Shown: positions 1-9,939 of the stretch, piece after piece
Numbering within the stretch: the first letter of the stretch is position 1
How the letters are laid out: every line of letters begins with the position of its first letter
Origin: Uranotaenia lowii
Taxonomy: Eukaryota; Arthropoda; Insecta; Diptera; Culicidae
Assembly (NCBI RefSeq): GCF_029784155.1
Contig: NC_073693.1
Coordinates: 288,396,875 to 288,460,874, forward strand
Length of the DNA: 64,000 nucleotides
Direction of reading: 5' to 3'
Translations under genes and position numbers: made by a program
The notes under the pieces: model-generated
Database searches by the model: none
What the model saw: the letters and a program-made list of their open reading frames with translations, nothing else
Told to the model about the DNA's origin: nothing

Positions 1-390
1 AGAATTTTATTCACTTACTTTCAATACATAATATTGTAGAATTTTCAATAAAGTAGAAAATTTACCAAATATGTGAAATGGATTTAATCATTTTGAATAT
101 CATGAAAATATGTGGAAATCAAACCTATCGAAAGAAGCACGAGTGTTCAAGAAATAAGCTATCAATGTTTTAATTCTGCAGCAGTAGATGTCATAAATCA
201 ACTGGATGCGAACAATTCCAAAATAATTTTGTTCTAATAGAAGAAAAGGAATTGGTATTATATTTTTATGAGTCAACTTTAATGATTAACAATCCATTGG
301 AAATCTACCAATGTTAATTATTTTTACACGAAAACACACAAAAATACAATGATGGTGCATGACAGGCGTGAAAATTTTGAGGGTTAATCA
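1..390. other. AT-rich flank, no gene seen
   Basis: This is unique-looking AT-rich DNA left of the LTR retrotransposon. No ORF, RNA gene or repeat could be supported. An open frame beginning at 359 runs into the LTR and is chance. Confidence 0.5.
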
Positions 391-395
391 ATTTT
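391..395. repeat. Left target-site duplication of LTR element (ATTTT)
   Basis: ATTTT lies directly before the 5' LTR and again directly after the 3' LTR (6483-6487). A 5-bp duplication fits LTR-retrotransposon integration and is usual for BEL/Pao elements. Confidence 0.85.
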
Positions 396-805
396 TGTTC
401 TGGAACGAGTTGAACCACCCTAAGCTTAAAAAAGGACCCAGTAAAAGCATCGCCATGCTGCTGGCTTTAACGGCAATTATGCGCGCCAAAAAACATCGGG
501 TATCATCGGGACCGAAGATGATCCTATCAGGGTCGAGCCAAATTTGGTCCTTGGTTCGACCTCTTTTGTCAACCAGCCATCATCGGAGACGGTAACATAA
601 TCAGCGGCCCTTGGGGCCAGTGTCAGAGGCCAGAATGGCCATTAGTCAGAATACTTGTTTGTCGGAAGTCCAAATTTGTAAAATAGTTTTAAGTCGTTAT
701 ACAGTCCACTAAAAGTTTGTAATGTTTGTTTGAATGAGTGCGTTTTCATTTCTCGAAGGAATATCTGATGCTATCGCAAAGGCCGTCAGGGGCTAGTCCT
801 GAACA
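396..805 (+). repeat. 5' LTR
   Basis: 410 bp with TGTTC...GAACA ends. It matches the 3' LTR except for single changes near 546 and 712 and a two-base change near 783-784. A promoter would be expected here; no TATA box or polyadenylation signal was confidently seen. Confidence 0.93.
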
Positions 806-1979
806 TTTAGTCCTAACGAACCGGATAAATGAATAGCCGTGCGATCGATTAGCATCAGGGTACGTATGTGAGATTGTGTGAGAATAGTGTCCGACGTGTG
901 TCAGATGTACTAAGGTACTTGAGATTAAAGAATCCAAAAAGCGATAGCTTCAGGAAGTGTGAATGTGAAACTATGTTAGTTGCTTCCTTCTGCCAAAAAT
1001 GGTTCCTGTTTTGAAGAAATTAATCATTTTCGATGTGTCTTCAAGTTCGATGTTATGTTAACAATATTCACAATAGTAAATGGAATCCCAACTATTGAGA
1101 TACACTTGTGTTAGCGTTGTGTTGAAAAAGAAGTTATTATTCCGCCATCTGAAAAATCATCGTTGTTGAGCAATATCACCCTGTATTCATTCACACATTG
1201 GGTTAAGTCCACAATTCTACATACCTTGCCAATCTCCGCTTGAAATTGCTTCGTTTAGCTTTTGTTTGCGCGTTGATCATTCATCAAGAATAAATAGTTT
1301 GAAAAACTCAGTGAGAGATCGATATCAAACAACAGATATCCACAGGCTCCAGTGATAATCATTTACGAAACATCAAGATAAAGAAATGAAGAGAAACATG
1401 AGGAAATTGTCAATCTTGAAATTCACCACAATTTGTGTCGAGTTAGTACCATGTTAATCCACGAAAAATGGTGCATATCCTATATGGCATTATTCGAATA
1501 TCTAGAAACGTTTTGAGTCAAGTTTTTATTTATTTCTTTACCTGATGATTGTTTTACTATTGTTATTTGTGTTCTAGAAAGAATCCACTATATTTGATCT
1601 AATTTCTTGGTTCCGCTCAAATTGGATTGTTAATGGGAATGTCAAGTATTACAATTCCTCCAGTTCTTCGAAATTGATCACCTTACCGTCGATTCACCTT
1701 CAAATAAAATGGTTGGAACTGCGTGGAAACTGAAACAACATGAAATGTCATGGAAAGAAGTAGAACAAACAAAAACAGGCGATTTCGCTGTTGACCTGTT
1801 GCGTTTCAGTTCTCTTGTGAGAAAAAGTGAATAATTGTTTTTCGGAAGTTTATCAAATCAGTTCTTTTCGTGGCATAGTTAATTTGTTCGGATTATAGTA
1901 TTTCGTTTCGCATAGTTCAAACCATAAGTGGATGTTCAGCAATTTTTTACAAGTGGTAGACCAGTTGTAGGCCAAAAGG
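806..1979 (+). other. Leader region of the LTR element, no coding seen
   Basis: The internal region starts here. The first bases after the LTR do not contain a TGG-starting primer-binding site that I could match to a tRNA 3' end. No long ORF or repeat was recognised. Confidence 0.45.
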
Positions 1980-2147
1980 ATGGCAACCAATTTTGTTGAT
2001 GTTCGATTAAAATGCTGCCTGGTCCATTATACACCGGATTGTTGGAACGAATTGAATGCAAAGGGTTACTCAGCATCCCAGCAAAAATTCAAGGATCTTT
2101 TCGAATACAAGGAACGCAGCTTAAATCAGGTAACTACCGTTGGATAG
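1980..2147 (+). CDS. Short ORF or candidate 5' coding exon inside the LTR element
   Basis: A 55-codon ORF opens with the first ATG after an in-frame TAG at 1968-1970. Its composition (MATNFVDVRL start, then a Cys/Trp/Tyr-containing stretch) looks more like real protein than the surrounding AT-rich frames. At codon 50 it meets CAG|GTAACT, a plausible splice donor at 2130. Beyond that it reads only five more codons before TAG. Joining codon 50 to the ATG at 4258, which follows a polypyrimidine tract ending TTTCAAG, would keep the Gag frame and lengthen Gag at its N-terminus by 50 residues. I do not recognise the sequence. It could be a Gag first exon, captured host exon or chance. The splicing is inference only. 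Confidence 0.35.
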   Translation: MATNFVDVRLKCCLVHYTPDCWNELNAKGYSASQQKFKDLFEYKERSLNQVTTVG

Positions 2148-3537
2148 TTTTGAGTGTTTGCACTAGAGCAACACCAGCTCTCGAATCAAATAAGTTACTA
2201 GTATTCCGTTTGCGATATCACTGCTCTTCGAAAACAAGTACCGATGTCGTTGTATTGTTGAGAGCTTAATTCTGCATTTTCGTTAAATCACGGGAACTGA
2301 TGTTTTGTTTGGCTGTTTTATTTGTTCATATCTAACTTGGGCTCATTTGATTCAACAGTTTGATACACTATTTATTTACATAATAATTCGGAATGAGCTT
2401 TTGTGTTTACTTAGAGAATCGTTATTGGCAATTCACTTCCCTGTGTGGTTTACAGAGAAATCAACAGTTGTGACACATCAGTTTACATTGAATTTATGCT
2501 TCAGTAGGCCGAAAATTCGTATTTGGATTATTGTGAGTTTTTATTTGACTGTTATAAAATCTAAGGATGTTTTTAAATTGTTTGTGCGACTCGATTGATG
2601 GTTGAATGACGAATTGATGGAACCTAAACATTCTAAAGTGTTATTCTGGCATCTGAAACATTCCAGATAAGAGTCGTGTGGGAATTAGAAAATTAGAGGA
2701 TCAGAATACCATAATTCGTTCAGTTTTAAAGAGCTACATGTGTTCAACACACAGTATTCAAATAAATTCGACTTGATTACGTATGTTAAAAAAAGGCCTC
2801 AACTCATCCGTAGTTAAGTTTTTGGTGTCGAATCGATTCTCGTGTTGAGGAGTCTGATCATGGAAGTAAGGTAGACCCTCAAATCATTTACATGTTTGAT
2901 TTTATTGACATTTGGTTAAAAAGAAGAGCCGGGTTGATTTAAGTAGGTCTCACCTACCATCACTTTTGGGGGTGATAGTGATTTAGAGACTAAGGTGGCT
3001 ATGTCATGGTCCGTAGAGTAACATTTGGAGTTACATTGAATAGATTTGCGATGACTTAATTCAGTTAAGTCGTTAGTCAAGTCAGAAGAAAGGACTTGTG
3101 ATAGTTGTGGCCAGTGTTGTGTTTAGTCATTGTTGAGGTTGTTGATCAGTGAGATCAGGTTCTAAAGTACGAATTGAATAATTTTTGAGCAAAGTTTGTC
3201 TTGTTGCAAAAGACATAGAGTGATGAGTCGGTTTCTCAGTCTGGAAAGAAATCTGTCTGCTAAGGCAGAACTGGAAGCCCTTCATACGGGTTTTGAAGGA
3301 AATTGGAAGATGGTTTGTCAGCTGAAAAACAAAAATAGCCAGATTACTTTGGTTGGGTGCGCCATGGAATGCGTTAGTTTATCCATTGGTCGTGAATCAT
3401 TTTGAGTGGTAATGAACAATTTGAGAAACTATTGGTTACTTCAGTGTTGTACTACCTCGTGCAAGGGCTTTTAATTGATAGAATTGGTTATTGGACAGCT
3501 TTAGGGTTCCAAAAGAAAGGTCCAAGGTTGGTTCAGT
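2148..3537 (+). other. Non-coding internal region of the LTR element
   Basis: No conserved ORF. Open frames at 2305-2598 and 3196-3405 lack recognisable domains. In a normal BEL element this position would be gag/pol, so the lack of coding here is notable. Confidence 0.5.
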
Positions 3538-3606
3538 TTGAGACGTTTGGAATTGTATGCGTCAATTCAATGGACTTGTGACAATTGAAGTCGCAAGGAT
3601 TGCATG

Positions 3607-3690
3607 CTGGGAATGCCTGATCATTGGGATCAGAGGCCCATCCTAGACACCGTCACTATAGACGCGTTGGGTCTAGGACACGCATGTACA
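3607..3690 (+). repeat. Structured hairpin repeat, copy 1
   Basis: First of three related ~85-bp units in the LTR element. Each contains CTGATC...GATCAG (short loop) followed by TCCTAGAC...GTCTAGGA (8-bp stem, ~24-nt loop). Similarity to the unit near 5227 extends upstream to about 3538, giving a longer ~170-bp duplicated segment. Confidence 0.8.
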
Positions 3691-3702
3691 CAACCATTGA
3701 GT

Positions 3703-3788
3703 GCTGGGAATGCCTGATCATTGGGATCAGAGACCCATCCTAGACACCGTCACTAAAGACGCGTTGGGTCTAGGACACGCATTTACAC
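3703..3788 (+). repeat. Structured hairpin repeat, copy 2 (tandem)
   Basis: Near-identical copy of the preceding unit, offset by 96 bp. The few differences (for example CTATAG to CTAAAG) fall in loops, so both stems are retained. Confidence 0.8.
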
Positions 3789-4257
3789 CTCGCACAAGGT
3801 TCAGTAAAATTGGTGAAATGACTAGCTGAATTGTGTTACAGTCTATAGGGAATGAATAATCATTTGGATCAGCCTATCTTTAACGTTTGCGATCCAGAAG
3901 ACCCTAATTGAATCAGAATATTGGCAGTTTGTCAGTGAATATTGCCCTGATGAAAGGGACTAATAGTGATGATGATGTGTCGGATTGATATGTGTGTAGA
4001 GTCAGCTATGTTGAAGATGAGATCATGTTAAGTTTGAAGGCTGGACCACGTTGAGTCTGTTGATTGAAGCAAAGTCGTGCTGAGTTTGTTAAATAGAATT
4101 GGTTAAGGAGCCAGTATGTCAGTCTGTATGATGTGAGATTCTGTTGAATGGATTGCGTTACGTTGCTGGACCATTAATTCTCATCCCGTGTTTTTTTTTT
4201 GTGATGACAGGTTTGCATCTTTCCTGGAAGTTTTTTTTCTCATCTTTGACTTTCAAG

Positions 4258-4920
4258 ATGTTTCATGGAATGAAGAAAGGACCAAAACTGGTTGGTCAGA
4301 AATTGGTGCGGAGAGTGAGGTTTTCCGACAATGTCACGGTGATCTCTCCGAAGGCATCGTCAAATCTGCGGTCGGCAAGGCATCCAGTGGTGCAGAGCTT
4401 CCACGATCGGGTTTTCGAAGCGTCTTCAGCAGTCGCAATGGTGCCAGGAAGCGTGAGCCAGTCGTGCTACAGCTGGTTGATGGCAACTCGAGAGTTCCTT
4501 CGTCGAGAACGAGAAGTTGCTATCGAGCTCTGTAGGAAAAATCAGGTCACCGTTATTAATACCGCAGAAGTGTCGAGGCAGTACTCGGAAGCCATGGAAG
4601 CGATTGAGAAGAAATTAAAGGAAATTCAGAGCACGGCTAAATTTGATAATCTGCGAGTGACTGTAGGGGTAGAAAATGGCCAAACAAAACAGGCAAGGAA
4701 TATTCTCTGTTTTTATTGTCTTCAGGAGCATTTTCTTTACCAATGCCAGAGATTCCAGGAGTTGGCGGCGAGTGAGCGGTTAAAATTTGCTGTTCTAAAA
4801 AGACTGTGCTTTAATTGTTTTGGGAGGAAGCACTTTTTACGCCAGTGCAAACAAAAACCAAGGTGCATCTTTTGCACAGGAAAACACCACAGCTTCTTGC
4901 ATGCTGGCATCCTTCAATGA
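4258..4920 (+). CDS. BEL/Pao-type Gag with three zinc knuckles
   Basis: The frame is open from 4144, but the start at 4258 (MFHGMKKGPK) follows a T-rich tract and looks better than the hydrophobic upstream extension. The product from 4258 is about 220 residues. The N-terminal half is basic, followed by a charged, probably helical stretch. The C-terminus carries three Cys/His clusters: C-X2-C-X3-H-X4-C (from about 4708), C-X2-C-X4-H-X4-C, and a partial C-X2-C-X3-H-H-X3-H. The spacing, with an LCFNC motif in the second knuckle, is that of BEL/Pao Gag, which packages element RNA. The stop follows directly after the third knuckle where a Gag-Pol polyprotein would continue into protease. The ORF is undamaged, consistent with the young LTRs. 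An N-terminal exon at 1980-2129 is possible. Confidence 0.75.
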   Translation: MFHGMKKGPKLVGQKLVRRVRFSDNVTVISPKASSNLRSARHPVVQSFHDRVFEASSAVAMVPGSVSQSCYSWLMATREFLRREREVAIELCRKNQVTVINTAEVSRQYSEAMEAIEKKLKEIQSTAKFDNLRVTVGVENGQTKQARNILCFYCLQEHFLYQCQRFQELAASERLKFAVLKRLCFNCFGRKHFLRQCKQKPRCIFCTGKHHSFLHAGILQ

Positions 4921-5226
4921 ATGGGCTTTTGAATAAATGACTTTCAAAACGAATTCAGAATGTTGCATTCATTTGATTTAATTGAGATTTGGAAAGATTG
5001 GGATTTTGAGGTTATTATCGTTTTGCAGTTTACTAGGTTTATTGTTTTTCTACAAGGTCAGCAATTTGTATTTTACTAGCTATTGGCATTGGTGTCAAAG
5101 TATCTCGTGTGAGGATTGTGGTAATAATTGGTTTGTTATTTTGGATGTCGATGGGTTCAGTGGAGACGTATTGAGAACGTCAATTTGGAGAAAATGTGGC
5201 AATTGAGGTCACAAAGTGTGTCATGT
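4921..5226 (+). other. Post-gag non-coding part of the LTR element
   Basis: Pol would be expected here. No protease or reverse-transcriptase motif is visible in any frame. From about 5158 the sequence resembles 3538-3606, the upstream part of the hairpin-repeat unit. Confidence 0.5.
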
Positions 5227-5313
5227 CGGGAATGCCTGATCATAGGGATCAGAGGCCCATCCTAGGCACCGTCATATAGAAGGACGCGTGGAGTCTAGGA
5301 CAAGCATGTACGC
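5227..5313 (+). repeat. Structured hairpin repeat, copy 3
   Basis: Diverged copy of the units at 3607 and 3703, on the other side of gag. The second stem is TCCTAGGC/GTCTAGGA, where the A-to-G change keeps pairing through a G-U wobble. That hints that RNA pairing matters, but a single change is weak evidence. Confidence 0.72.
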
Positions 5314-5852
5314 ATATACGCCTCACACGAAGTATATTTTGCCTGAGAAATTATCTAGTTCGAGGTGCGGAAGCGTTTGAATTCGATAAAATGCAACATT
5401 CAGAATTGAGTCTGTAAAATGATTGAATTGAGTAGGTAAGCCATTGATTAATTATGATTTGAGTTTGGATTTGTGCAAGAGAGTCTGCAAATGAAATTTG
5501 GTTCAAATGTCAGCTACCTACATGTTGAAGAGCCTGGGAACTATTGTGTTCAGCTCATTTTCGAAGTTTTAGTAAAGAAGAATGTGAAAAATCAGCAGCA
5601 ATTTGAGTATGATTGGAGTCAGTCTGGGAACTAGAATGTTTTGCTCAACCGTTGGATGGTGTAAAAGGACTTCAATTCAGCACTGAGTCAGCATTGGAGC
5701 GCTGATCGTGGTCATGGGAATCAGATCAATGCTCACGTTCAAAGGTCAAGTATGCTTAAATAAATAGTTAAAAATTGAAAGTGATACTTCCTTTTTCACG
5801 CACCCAGAACCAGAGCTATTAGACGAGGTCGGGCAACGAGAGTGGTTGACAA

Positions 5853-6272
5853 GTGGTTGGCATCCAAACAACAAGGTCCAGAAAACGTTACGTGTCAACA
5901 AAGGGCGCCAGATCTGGTGAACCTGGTATGGTGAACGGCGGGCGGAGGTTCTACACTCTGCAACATCCGACGTACGGCAGACAACTACAGCGCAGTCACG
6001 GCGGGCGGCGCAAATCGATGGGAATCAGGTTTCGAAATTCGGACGTTCCGTCGTATTTCAAGGCGGGCGGAATGTTCTGGAACGAGTTGAACCACCCTAA
6101 GCTTAAAAAAGGACCCAGTAAAAGCATCGCCATGCTGCTGGCTTTAACGGCAATTATGCGCGCCAAAAAACATCGGGTATCATCGGGACCGAAGATGATC
6201 CTATCAGGGTCGAGCCAAAGTTGGTCCTTGGTTCGACCTCTTTTGTCAACCAGCCATCATCGGAGACGGTAA
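5853..6272 (+). other. Open frame running into the 3' LTR, possible pol C-terminal remnant
   Basis: A 139-codon frame rich in Gly and Arg runs through GGCGGGCGG motifs at 5937, 6000 and 6062 into the LTR. The last GGCGGGCGGAA abuts the 3' LTR where a polypurine tract should be. It may be the tail of a deleted pol, since such elements often end coding at the LTR. No domain supports this, and chance is equally likely. Confidence 0.25.
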
Positions 6273-6482
6273 CATAATCAGCGGCCCTTGGGGCCAGTGT
6301 CAGAGGCCAGAATGGCCATTAGTCAGAATACTTGTTTGTCGGAAGTCCAAATTTGTAAAATAGTTTTAAGTCGTTATACAGTCCACTAAAAGTTTGTAAT
6401 GTTTGTTTGAATGAGTGCATTTTCATTTCTCGAAGGAATATCTGATGCTATCGCAAAGGTTGTCAGGGGCTAGTCCTGAACA
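6073..6482 (+). repeat. 3' LTR
   Basis: 410 bp, TGTTC...GAACA, about 99% identical to 396-805. It is followed by the ATTTT duplication at 6483-6487. The upstream purine-rich AAGGCGGGCGGAA (6060-6072) is the candidate polypurine tract. Confidence 0.93.
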
Positions 6483-6487
6483 ATTTT

Positions 6488-8948
6488 CTCCATTCAAAGA
6501 GTCAGCCCCATTAAGCATTCGTCAAGATGCCATCTTGAACAACAAAAACAAGAATCATTCACAAGAGCGACTCTAATAAGATATTTTGTTCCAGCCAGAC
6601 TGTCAGCCTACGGTTATGTTCTATAGTAAGAATATTTTTTTGTTCCAGAAAAAACGATCTCCAAGTCAAAGTTCCGCAAGTTGGGTCGTTTGTTCGTTCG
6701 TTTCTTTCGGATTCGCTTTTTTGTCATAGAACTTGTTAGTCAAGCAAACTTCCCCTAGCCTAGCTGCTCTGTCTGTGCTGATGAGTCATCATCAGCATTT
6801 GCCATCGCCATAAGCATCATCATCATCTCCACGAGAAGATCCCTAAGAACAAAGATTTGACTTGATGTGAGATGATGACCCCTCATGAAGGGACACGATG
6901 GGAAAAGATAAAGGACTCGGTCCTCTAATTTTCCCGTGTTTTTGCTGCTCCAAGTTAGGGCAGAGCAAAAGCAAAAGAAAAACTGTCGCTTCCACTGATG
7001 GAGAAAATTAGGGTAGATGAGTCGTAAGATGAATGAAAAACTTTCAAGAACTATCAGCAAACCAGAACCGAAGAATCCTTGACTGTCAACCACAGGACCT
7101 GGCACCCTAATTGGAGCTACTACAATATGTATGGACCAAGTGAAGGCAGAAAGAGCAGTAGAAAAAAAGACAATTATCTACTTGATGTTTCGCTTTTATC
7201 CTTTTGGTCTTAACTGGGATTTTGATCATCAGAAGAGAATGGAGGAACAAAAAAAAAAACGTTGAACGGAAACGTTTCCTCCATTTTATGTAGCCATTGG
7301 AATGTCGTTGGGGATGAACGTGCTCGAATAGGAGATGTTGTTAAGGAACGATAAGAAAAACGTTAATTGATGAGCCAGAAAAAAGGCACCTACGTAGGAC
7401 GACGAATCGAAATTACTAAACAGAATACTGGGTGAGTGTTTTGTTCTTTTTTTTTTTGGTAATGTATGGCATATCATTAAAGTGTGAAAAAATGATGCAT
7501 TAAATACAAATGAGTCTTGGTCAAATGGACAAATGCTTCTGAGTTTTAATGGCACATCAAAAATTTAAAGGAATCGAATACAATTGTAATTTCTCACTTA
7601 CTTACTTACTTACTTAATTTGAATCTCAAATTTTCGTCGCATAAACTCTTCGTTTGTGAAAAGAAAAAAATAAACCGTATTTTAATGAAACAAAAAAAAA
7701 AGCAGTTGGAAAAACACTTTTATGTAATCTGTTTAGAGACTAAATTATTATTTGACTATAGGAGAGAATGGGGATACTTGATCCCCTTTTTAGATTTTCA
7801 TCATATATTATAATACATTTTATTCAAGGAATCCTAACCCTTGGCAAAAATCAAGGAAAATTCAAAGATTAAAGGTCCGTTGACTATTTTGTTTTTATGT
7901 ATTTGTTTTCATTTCACATTTTGTGTCAGACAAAGAGAATTCTCAAAGTTTGTCTTCTACCATAAAGTCATTGTGTACTTTATGGCGCAATTTTCTTATC
8001 TTTTGATAAAGCACAGTTTTTTTATTCCTTTTTACTGGATAAATGTTAGTTTAGCAAATATTATTAATTTAGCTCATATTATATTTAAACGATTGTCATA
8101 TTGGAGTAATTTTTTTCACTTTAATTTTATCATGCGGGAAACATTTTAAAGTTATCATAAAAGATCTCAAGTCACATAACAAGTTTAGATTTTCGATAAA
8201 AGTTCAATGAGTTTTTTCGAGATAACAGGATTGTTGTTTTGTTTTATCTGGCACATTTTTTTAAAACATTTGATCTTTGTAAGGCAACTCTCCTTTATTG
8301 TTTTCATGAATGATTATTTCATAAAATAGCCGTGGAATTGAAATGGCATTAATATGAAGGCTAAGAAATTTTTGAGCTCTGCTCCTGGTGATTCCATTTT
8401 TAATTAAATTGATCACACTATCTTGGAGCAAAATCTTATTTCGAATAAAAATCTAAAACTTGAATTCGTATTTTTTCTGTTGATCTCGAATTCATCTTAA
8501 ATTCTAGTTTTTTTTAATTAGAAAACCTTAGGTTGGTTGGTTTAAAAACGAACAATGAGTTCAAATTTAGAAGTAAGTTTCTGATTTCAAAATTCATATT
8601 CAAGAAAAAAAGTAACTCTCAAGTAAAACTTATATACAAACAAACAAACCTTAATAACAAACAGCACTGATTTTTAAACAATTATTTATCTTTGTTTTAA
8701 ATCAAGTTAAGGTTATTCAGGTTTCTTATATGAAACACTAGAAGATAAATTTTTGGACAAGAGTAGTAATTTCTGGCATCAATAAAGGCATTTGACAATA
8801 AAGATTTTGAATTCATTAAAAACTTGTTGAAGACAGCTTAAAACTTTTACTCGAGCTTTAAAAACAACAAACATTTAACAAATAATCAAGAAAAAAAAGA
8901 TTTAACAAAAACTTTTGTTCTATATTGATTTAAAAAAATCAATTTTAT
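6488..8948. other. AT-rich intergenic DNA
   Basis: No gene supported. An ACTT microsatellite lies at 7596-7616. The fragment GGGGATACTTGATCCCC near 7770 has a relative near 17410. The ORFs of 60-116 codons here show no domain. Confidence 0.5.
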
Positions 8949-9937
8949 AAGTACTCTTTGTGATTTTCATTAACGATCTTGCAACTTTCATTCAATCGCC
9001 AAAGCTACTGTTCGCAGACGATTTGAAAATCTACAGGATCATTGACTCGAGAGTGGACTGTGCTGCGCTTCAAGAAGACATCAATAGACTACTCGCATGG
9101 TGTGGAAAACATGGGATGGAAGTAAACGCCGATAAGTGCAAGTGTATCAGTTTTTTTAGAACCAGAACCTCCGTGCCCTTCGAATACGCTTTTGGTGGCA
9201 CTCCACTTGAAAGAGTTGTCACCATTAAGGATCTAGGAGTAACCTTTGATCAGAAGCTATCGTTTAATCAGCATATCGCGACAACAACAGCTAAAGCCTT
9301 CGCTATGTTTGGATTCCTGCGAAGAAATACTTTAAGCTTCGAGGACCCATATGCTCTCAAGACAGTGTTCTGCTCTTTAGTGCGAAGTATCTTGGAATAT
9401 GCGGCACCAGTTTGGGCACCCTACCACTCTGTTCATATCGAACGGATCGAACGAGTTCAGAAAAAATTTCTTCGTTATGCTCTGCGTCGACTGCCCTGGC
9501 GAGACCCCGTAAGGCTACCGCCTTACTTACAAAGATGCGCTCTTCTGTCTATATCGTCTCTGAGTCAAAGAAGAACATATTTGCAAAGAATGTTTGTATA
9601 CGATATCCTGACAAACACTGTTGACTGTCCACAATTGCTCCAAAGCTTGAGTTTACACGCCCCAGCACGCCGTTTGCGCAACCAAACCACCTTCTGGCTA
9701 CCTAGAAGCAGAACAGTTTTTGGACAAAACCACCCGCTTAATCGATGTTGTCAAGTCTTCAACGATGTTTCACACTTGTTTGACTTCAATGTATCCAAAT
9801 CAATGTTTAAATGTGCAATCCGTGACGTTCCCTAGCATTAACATAACTTTAATTTAATCATAAGTGATTTTAATACTCGGTCTGTATGACGGCAGTCAAA
9901 GACTTAAATAAATAAAAAAAAAAAAAAAAAAAAAAAG
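8949..9937 (+). mobile_element. 5'-truncated non-LTR retrotransposon with poly(A) tail
   Basis: The 3' part of a LINE: the end of the reverse transcriptase, its C-terminal region, a short 3' UTR and an A-run at about 9910-9936. The 5' end is cut within the RT domain, just before FADD, as usual for incomplete target-primed reverse transcription. The similarity is to CR1/Jockey-superfamily elements of insects. No convincing target-site duplication was found. Confidence 0.85.
8960..9835 (+). pseudogene. Reverse transcriptase C-terminal fragment (Jockey/CR1 type)
   Basis: The 291 codons are open to the natural stop but lack the endonuclease and the first RT motifs. The RT active-site motif LFADDLKIY is at residues 17-25. 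It is followed by the LAWCGKHGMEVNADKCK and KDLGVTFD blocks seen after the FADD motif in Jockey-superfamily RTs, then a basic C-terminal region (LEYAAPVWAPY, RVQKKFLRYALR). No internal stop or frameshift, so the insertion is probably fairly recent, but it cannot encode a complete enzyme. The ATG used is internal to the original ORF. GC content is clearly higher than the neighbouring DNA, as expected of transplanted coding sequence. Confidence 0.85.
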
Positions 9938-9939
9938 TA

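Larger units (their letters stand above)
396..6482 (+). mobile_element. Complete BEL/Pao-type LTR retrotransposon, pol-less (non-autonomous)
   Basis: Two 410-bp LTRs (396-805 and 6073-6482) bound a 5.27-kb internal region. Both begin TGTTC and end GAACA, and the element is flanked by ATTTT duplications. The LTRs differ at only four positions by eye, about 99% identity, so the insertion is young. The only recognisable coding sequence is a Gag zinc-knuckle ORF (to 4920) of the BEL/Pao type. No protease, reverse transcriptase, RNase H or integrase motif was found, although autonomous BEL elements spend most of a 6-7 kb body on pol. The internal region is instead long non-coding DNA with structured repeats. 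This resembles a large retrotransposon derivative mobilised in trans. I could not identify the primer-binding site. The family call rests on the zinc-knuckle pattern and is less certain than the LTR structure. Confidence 0.88.

Noticed and set aside
806..830. Primer-binding site directly after the 5' LTR
   Set aside because: No TGG-starting match to a tRNA 3' end could be seen; left unassigned rather than guessed.
4188..4535. 115-codon ORF overlapping gag in another frame
   Set aside because: Shadow of the real Gag frame; it has no zinc knuckle and ends inside gag.
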